Shown piece by piece: positions 60,501 through 64,000 of a stretch of DNA of 64,000 nt. Under the pieces are notes generated by a model. The model was not told the DNA's origin. It worked only from the letters and a program-made list of their open reading frames with translations, and made no database searches. A program made the translations under genes and the position numbers. Each line of letters opens with the position of its first letter. Within the stretch, counting starts at the first letter, position 1. Origin of the DNA: Sphaerisporangium sp040685555 (GTDB lineage: Bacteria > Actinomycetota > Actinomycetes > Streptosporangiales > Streptosporangiaceae); assembly GCF_040685555.1 (NCBI RefSeq), contig NZ_JBFBIK010000016.1, forward strand, positions 1 through 64,000. Reading direction: 5' to 3'.

Positions 60501-60751
60501 GCGATCTCCTGGACGGGCCGTCCGCCCGCCTCGACCAGAGTGGTCCTGAGGATCTCGTGCCGGCGGGTCACCTCGCGCCAGGCGGCGCCCAGGGCCTCGA
60601 TGTCCAGCTCGCCGGTCACCAGGTAGGCCCTGGACAGGTTGTGCGCCGGCGAACCGGGGACCAGCCTGTCCAGGAACCACGCGCGGTCCTGCGCGCGCGA
60701 TGTCACGGCCCGCCGAGCGTGGGACCCACGGGTACGAGATGCCTCAGTCAC
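57524..60751 (-). CDS. NRPS, C*-A-PCP, with a degenerate condensation domain
   Basis: 1075 residues. C domain (about 15-440): the active-site motif is HQAVADERS at 149-157, so the second catalytic His is Gln. A domain (about 485-960): YTSGSTGRPKGIAQSH, NLYGPTES, YRTGDLGRR, and GKVDRAAL with the core Lys. PCP (about 995-1060): FFAAGGHSLL with Ser. By hand alignment to GrsA the pocket reads about D-A-V-Q-L-A-L-L-A-K, not a code I can assign. It directly precedes the aminomutase, so beta-tyrosine is the likely substrate. GTG 60751 follows GAAGGGA. The C domain may only dock. Confidence 0.92.
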   Translation of the reverse strand: MTEASRTRGSHARRAVTSRAQDRAWFLDRLVPGSPAHNLSRAYLVTGELDIEALGAAWREVTRRHEILRTTLVEAGGRPVQEIAAVGEAAVSFTDLGTLAQQAERWCAEQAATPFDLARGPLAWLAVARPAPSRDRRGDRPHAVVLVCHQAVADERSMSILVNQISACYAAVVAGRPAGDALPDPPRQYADYAGLERDRLSSPEFRLLLDRATRALSPSPAPPALPVDRARPPGPSSHGRVVRFDWGEELGGALAKLCRQEGTTPMVALLAAFQCLLGRYGREERPVVVVPATTRPGPGFDDVAGSFANLLVLRADLSGRPAFRELLGRTARAAEEAFEHRELPFDELVRALNVDRDPYRVPLGDVMFVFEESPERGLRLPGTTVRCLGGGGSARTDLTLTIERAGPSVTGSLEYRDSLFDAESARLIAGQLHTLLAAALREPGLPVDALPLDGPDRIRAALREADLIEAAAPADRPVQELVHLRARTDPDALAVVWDGNGVSYREIEERAAAVTGALAALGGVEGLPVAVRMSQGPRQVATLLGVLDAGAHLVCLGTGDAGERGKAVLDDIRPAALVLDGEPDGDELARWYRDELDGRILDLALLGTGRPAPAGPVPSSGGTAGRAYVAYTSGSTGRPKGIAQSHGSFAQFVTWFAGEFGIGPGSRVAQWAAPAYDASLVEIFSALVAGATLYPVPERTRANPEKMAAWLADERITVFQTVPSFARQLLGVITAGGAAHGLEALGHLLLAGEPLAGELANGLRASLPALRLVNLYGPTESILATWYEVTGPVYGVVPIGGPIPGRQILVLDEHDRPCPAGVAGQIVIRGPHITPGYVGAASGERSAFLPLNGFDDGRRSYRTGDLGRRRWDGSLEFGGRKDFQVKFNGARMELTDIEAALAAHESVAECAVVAMADADGLVRRLVGYVVPRTPDAAANSWRAALRQRFGKSMPPVSFKTLDRLPRNVGGKVDRAALPAPATARTPAPPRTPVETDLAAIWSELLGTERADADVTFFAAGGHSLLVPVLLDRIHGRFGVAVPIARFYADPTPAGLSALLEPQAVTTEAITQTMMG

Positions 60752-60790
60752 TCAGGTTTCCCTTCGAGGTTCGGCGGGCTGAGACGACCT

Positions 60791-62191
60791 TCAGAGGGAG
60801 GGGACCTTCGCCTTCTCCCCGGTCCAGGTCCAGTGGCCCTTCGCCTCCCGGACCTTGGTCAGGCCCGCCGCCGCCAGCAGCACGCGCAGGAGGAACTTCG
60901 GCTTCATCAGCGTCTCGGGCCGGTCCACCTGGCCGGCGACGCGGAAGTAGGCCGCGGTGACCCTGCTGTCGCGGGCGCCCGCCCGGTAGATGAGGTTGGT
61001 CATCACCTGCCGCATGCGGACCGCGAAGGTGCGCTCGCCCTCGACGCCGGGGAAGCCGAGGTCGACGGCGTGGGTGACCTCCCACGGCGGGTCGATGACG
61101 TCGCGCGCGAGGTCGCGGAAGTACTGGAGCGGCTGCGGGGCGGCGCCGCTGTGCAGGTGGCCGCGCATGACGAGAGCCGACATCGCCGCCACCGTCATCC
61201 CACCGGCGTAGATCGGGTTGAAGCAGGTGACGGCGTCGCCGACCACCAGCAGGCCGTCGGGGAAGCGGTCCATGTCCTCGTACCGGCGCCGCAGGGTGGT
61301 CGGGAAGCGGAACGCGGTCGGCTCGTCGAGCGGCTCGGCGGCGATGACGGCCTCGTAGATCTCGGGGATGCCGAGCGACTTGACGAAGTCGTAGTAGCCC
61401 TGCTGGTCGGTCGGCGGGTGGTCACCGAGGATGCCGTAGACCGTGAGCTCGACGCGGCCGCCGTCCGTCTTGGTGAAGATCGCGCCGCGCGGCAGCTTGG
61501 GGTGCGCGATGGTGTTGATCGACAGGTCGCCATCGTAGGGGTCGGTGCGCAGCCGGTAGTGCTGGGTGCCGTAGCCGAGACCGATCTTCTTGCGGTCCTC
61601 CACGACCCGCTGGTAGCCGAGGTCCTCCAGCCAGATGGGGGTGCGGGAGCCGCGGCCGGTGGCGTCGACGACGAGGTCGGCGTCGAGCACATCCTCGGCG
61701 CCCTCACCGTCGAGGTTCTGCACGCGGACACCGGTGATCTTGCTGCGCTCCGGCGTGGCGACCAGGCCGAGGATGTCGTGCCGCTCCAGGAAGATCACGT
61801 TGCCGAGGGCCTGCGTCCTCCGGCGGACGTGCTTCTCCAGCATCGGCCGGCTGGCGGCGACGCAGATCATGCCGGCGGGCTGCTGCCTGAGGTGCTTGCC
61901 GAGGGCGTACCAGCGGACGGTGCCGGCCAGGTCGCCCTGGGGGGTGCCGTCCTCGAAGATCTCGGTGGTGATCCCCGGGTACATCTCTTCCATGGCCATC
62001 TGGCCGCGGGTCATCAGGCCGTTGATGTGCTTTCCCTGCGGGCAGCCGCGTCGCGGTCCCGCCACGTCGATCAGCTCGTCGCGGTCGACGATGACCACTT
62101 CGTCGTAGGCATCGGCGAGCACTCTGGCCGCGAACAGTCCGGCAAGGCTTCCACCGAGCACCACCGCGCGGGTATTGGCGTCGTTGCCCAT
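60791..62191 (-). CDS. FAD-dependent oxidoreductase (PHBH-fold monooxygenase or reductase)
   Basis: 466 residues. FAD-binding AVVLGGSLAGLFAARVLADAYDEVVIVDRDEL (about 10-42), VDATGRGSRTPIWL, and GLLVVGDAVTCFNPIYAGGMT (about 310-330). There is no WxWxIP motif, so it is not a flavin halogenase. It resembles 2-polyprenyl-6-methoxyphenol-hydroxylase-like enzymes in natural-product clusters. 39 bp before the NRPS gene and same strand, so it starts the operon. ATG 62191 has GAGGAG. Confidence 0.82.
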   Translation of the reverse strand: MGNDANTRAVVLGGSLAGLFAARVLADAYDEVVIVDRDELIDVAGPRRGCPQGKHINGLMTRGQMAMEEMYPGITTEIFEDGTPQGDLAGTVRWYALGKHLRQQPAGMICVAASRPMLEKHVRRRTQALGNVIFLERHDILGLVATPERSKITGVRVQNLDGEGAEDVLDADLVVDATGRGSRTPIWLEDLGYQRVVEDRKKIGLGYGTQHYRLRTDPYDGDLSINTIAHPKLPRGAIFTKTDGGRVELTVYGILGDHPPTDQQGYYDFVKSLGIPEIYEAVIAAEPLDEPTAFRFPTTLRRRYEDMDRFPDGLLVVGDAVTCFNPIYAGGMTVAAMSALVMRGHLHSGAAPQPLQYFRDLARDVIDPPWEVTHAVDLGFPGVEGERTFAVRMRQVMTNLIYRAGARDSRVTAAYFRVAGQVDRPETLMKPKFLLRVLLAAAGLTKVREAKGHWTWTGEKAKVPSL

Positions 62192-62771
62192 CGTGTCATC
62201 TCCTCGAAATTCCGTATTCTTCAGGCATCGTCTAGGCGGTGGTCGGTAACCGGTGCCGGTTCTTTTCCTGATGACCACCAGCGTCGTATGGATTTCACGC
62301 CGGCCTTGGTCGGTATCTGCTCTGGCGGCGGAGCGTGCCGGCCGGAAATATTCCGGCAAGGCGCCGGGATCGTATGCGGCCCCGGTCGGCCGGTACATGG
62401 GACGACGACCGCGGACGGGGTCGCATGGTCTTCACATCTCACCGTGGTCACGAAGGATCCAGGCCGATCCGCAGGTCGGAGGGGGTGATGACGGCCGCCG
62501 TCGTACCCTTCCGGCTCATCACGGTTCGCCGGCGACGACGCTAGCCACGGTCAAGAGACACGAAAGGCTCCTTCCTTCACCTGTTCAGCGAGAAACAGTC
62601 GATCCGCCGATCAGCACCGCTACATCGTCACGTCCTGCCACTCCGTGCCGCATCTTTCGGAATGCTTTACTGGACGCCTTCACGGGCGCGGGAAGAGATA
62701 TCGCGGGAGCCCGGAACAAGAGCGCAATTCAGGAGATGTGATCGCGCGGCGGCGAATGTGACGCTGACCGC
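62192..62771. other. Divergent promoter region between flavoenzyme and SDR genes
   Basis: About 580 bp. GGTAACCGGTGCCGGTT near 62249 is a partly symmetric site. The only frame with a clear ribosome binding site is the 18-codon one at 62488, listed separately. Confidence 0.4.
62488..62544 (+). other. 18-codon leader-like ORF ending in an Arg run
   Basis: GGAGGGGGT precedes ATG 62488. The frame reads MTAAVVPFRLITVRRRRR and stops at TAG 62542. Its position 227 bp ahead of the SDR gene and its five terminal arginines (CGC CGG CGA CGA CGC) suggest a possible attenuator peptide. No terminator/anti-terminator pair was found. Confidence 0.3.
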
Positions 62772-63524
62772 ATGACCGAGTTTGAGGGTAAGACCGTACT
62801 GATCACCGGTGGTGGCAGCGGCATGGGCCTGGCCACCGCACGACGGCTCGTGGCCGACGGAGCCAACGTCGTCCTCGCCGGACGCGACAAGGACCGCCTC
62901 GATGCGGCGGCCAAGGACCTCGACGCCGGAGACCGCGTGCTGACCGTGGTCGCCGACGTCTCCGCCACCGAGGACCTCGACCGGCTCATGGCCGAGATCG
63001 AGCAGCGCTTCGGGCGCCTGAACGGCGTCTTCGCCAACGCGGGGATCGCCCTGTTCGGGATGAGCGCGCAGGCCACCGAGGCCGACTTCGACCACATCAA
63101 CGGCATCAACTTCAAGGGTGTGTACTTCACCATCCAGAAGGCGGTGCCACTGCTGGAGGAGGGCTCCTCCATCGTCATCAACGGGTCCTGGCTCGCCCAC
63201 CGCGGGCTGGCCTTCACCTCGATCTACGCCGCCACCAAGGCCGCCGTGATCAACCTGACCCGCACCCTCGCGCCGGACCTCGGCACCCGGGGCATCAGGG
63301 TCAACGCCGTCAGCCCCGGCTACATCGTCACCGACATGTTCACCGCCATCTCCAGCACCGAAGAGGCGCAGGAGCAGTGCCGCAGCCAGGTGGCGCTGGG
63401 CCGGCTGGGCAGCGCCGACGACGTGGCCGACGCCGCCGCCTTCCTGCTCTCCTCCCGCTCGTCGTACATCACCGGCCAGGAGATCGCCGTCGACGGCGGC
63501 CTGACCACCTCCGTCGCCCTCTGA
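62772..63524 (+). CDS. Short-chain dehydrogenase/reductase (classical SDR)
   Basis: 250 residues. TGGGSGMG cofactor motif, ANAGIALFG (NAG), catalytic Ser in INGSWLAHRG, YAATK (Tyr-x3-Lys, about 156-160), SPGYIVTDMF, and the terminal GQEIAVDGGL. Its NADPH/NADH preference is not clear. It stands alone and divergent from the FAD/NRPS operon, and is followed by a strong hairpin. It may reduce a pathway ketone. Confidence 0.92.
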   Translation: MTEFEGKTVLITGGGSGMGLATARRLVADGANVVLAGRDKDRLDAAAKDLDAGDRVLTVVADVSATEDLDRLMAEIEQRFGRLNGVFANAGIALFGMSAQATEADFDHINGINFKGVYFTIQKAVPLLEEGSSIVINGSWLAHRGLAFTSIYAATKAAVINLTRTLAPDLGTRGIRVNAVSPGYIVTDMFTAISSTEEAQEQCRSQVALGRLGSADDVADAAAFLLSSRSSYITGQEIAVDGGLTTSVAL

Positions 63525-63574
63525 CCCGCTTCGGGCAGTACTTCCAGAAGCTCCCCCGTACGAACGCATTGCCG

Positions 63575-63615
63575 CGATGGGCAGGATGGGCCTCTCCGGC
63601 CCGCCCTGCCCATCG
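63575..63615 (+). terminator. Long hairpin terminator after the SDR gene
   Basis: CGATGGGCAGG pairs with CCTGCCCATCG, with inner arms GGGCC/GGCCC, 50 bp past the stop codon. Confidence 0.8.
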
Positions 63616-63699
63616 CCGCCGGCTCAGCCTCTCCTGAGCACGCCCGGCCGCTGATGCGCGCCGCGGCCATTACGCCTTGAACATGGCGTCTTCCCCACC

Positions 63700-63737
63700 C
63701 TGAGCCCCGATACATCGGAGGTATCGCGAGGGCTCAG
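63700..63737. repeat. Imperfect 38-bp palindrome
   Basis: CTGAGCCC (63700-63707) pairs with GGGCTCAG (63730-63737), and CGATAC with GTATCG inside, leaving a 3-base bulge. It may be a terminator, or the end of a mobile element that continues beyond the window. Confidence 0.7.
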
Positions 63738-63856
63738 ACGGCGATCGCGGCTGGTAGCAGGCTATTGTCCTCCCAGCTGCATGATTTTGGGCCATCATGG
63801 GGGATTTTGTTGATCCAACAGCCTGTCTGTTAGGTATTGACGTTGGAAGACATCCA

Positions 63857-64000
63857 ATGTTAACTGCGCCTGACAGCCTGGAAACGGAACTGTGCGGCGT
63901 CCCGGCGGGAGACATCGCCGTTCCGTATCGGGTCTGCGCCATCCAACACCCCCTCGGCACTGCTCCGTGCGGCGACGGCCGCAGTGAAGGCGAGGGCGGC
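63857..64000 (+). CDS. Possible gene start running off the window (unrecognised)
   Basis: An open frame of 48 codons from ATG 63857 (MLTAPDSLETELCGVPAGD...) runs to the edge. The AT-rich 63740-63856 before it resembles promoter sequence. The N-terminus faintly recalls IS701-type transposases (ETELC) but diverges soon, so no function is given. Confidence 0.3.
   Translation, partial: MLTAPDSLETELCGVPAGDIAVPYRVCAIQHPLGTAPCGDGRSEGEGG

Noticed and set aside
60791..62191. Flavin-dependent halogenase, as expected from a C-1027-like cassette
   Set aside because: FAD motifs are present, but the WxWxIP halogenase signature is absent from the sequence.

Overview
This is a GC-rich stretch with dense, often 4-bp-overlapping genes and frequent GTG starts. 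It looks like chromosome of a filamentous actinomycete. A mycothiol-dependent-type enzyme, a SapB-like lanthipeptide, tandem Asp23/Gls24 genes and many secondary-metabolism genes all fit. A Streptosporangiales-type host is my best guess, but no rRNA or housekeeping marker is present to prove it.

Region by region. (1) 1-3.9 kb is the 3' part of a class III lanthipeptide (SapB/Ram-type) cluster: two identical-core precursors, the first cut by the window edge, and a two-gene ABC exporter. The synthetase would lie to the left. (2) 4.0-7.4 kb is an Asp23/Gls24 envelope operon (three Asp23-like proteins, a DUF2273-type membrane peptide, a DUF6286-type protein and AmaP), then a DUF4383 membrane protein. 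(3) 7.5-11.8 kb holds a lactate-permease-type transporter, two tandem sulfotransferase-family genes and a small lipoprotein-like protein. (4) 11.8-15.0 kb is an accessory island of visibly lower GC: a complete 1003-bp IS5-like element, a toxin-antitoxin-like pair and a TPR protein. (5) 15.2-23 kb has an HATPase regulator, an HTH/TPR regulator, a divergent TetR/aldo-keto reductase pair, a PASTA protein and a gamma-glutamyltransferase. (6) 23-33.7 kb is a mannoside-use locus: parvulin-like protein, GH38 alpha-mannosidase, sugar ABC importer, and a divergent ROK regulator and ROK kinase. (7) 33.8-63.5 kb is dominated by specialised metabolism.

Region 7 contains a C-1027-like beta-tyrosine cassette: MIO aminomutase, C-A-PCP NRPS, free condensation enzyme, free carrier protein, HpaB-type hydroxylase and an SgcJ/EcaC-type NTF2 protein. 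Around it are a PhyH-type dioxygenase, two further flavoenzymes, an SDR, an Sfp-type phosphopantetheinyl transferase, an acyl-CoA carboxyltransferase, a wax-ester-synthase-like acyltransferase and LuxR/MarR regulators. No enediyne polyketide synthase is present in the window.

The most unusual content is a set of very small genes inside region 7. A 30-residue peptide (36527-36619) carries two exact GTTWD repeats and is followed by a 95-residue partner and the Sfp gene. A second GTTWD peptide of 42 residues (46566-46694, minus) has a very strong ribosome binding site. A 97-bp leader is shared, without gaps, between the first peptide and a decayed fused copy at 44746. A YcaO-like protein with an eroded ATP site lies nearby. 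A carrier protein that has lost its phosphopantetheine serine, and an NRPS condensation domain that has lost its catalytic histidine, add to the picture of a hybrid, undescribed peptide system. A separate curiosity is that two unrelated gene junctions carry short direct repeats of exactly 38-bp period that make 13-codon mini-ORFs with overlapping stop/start codons.
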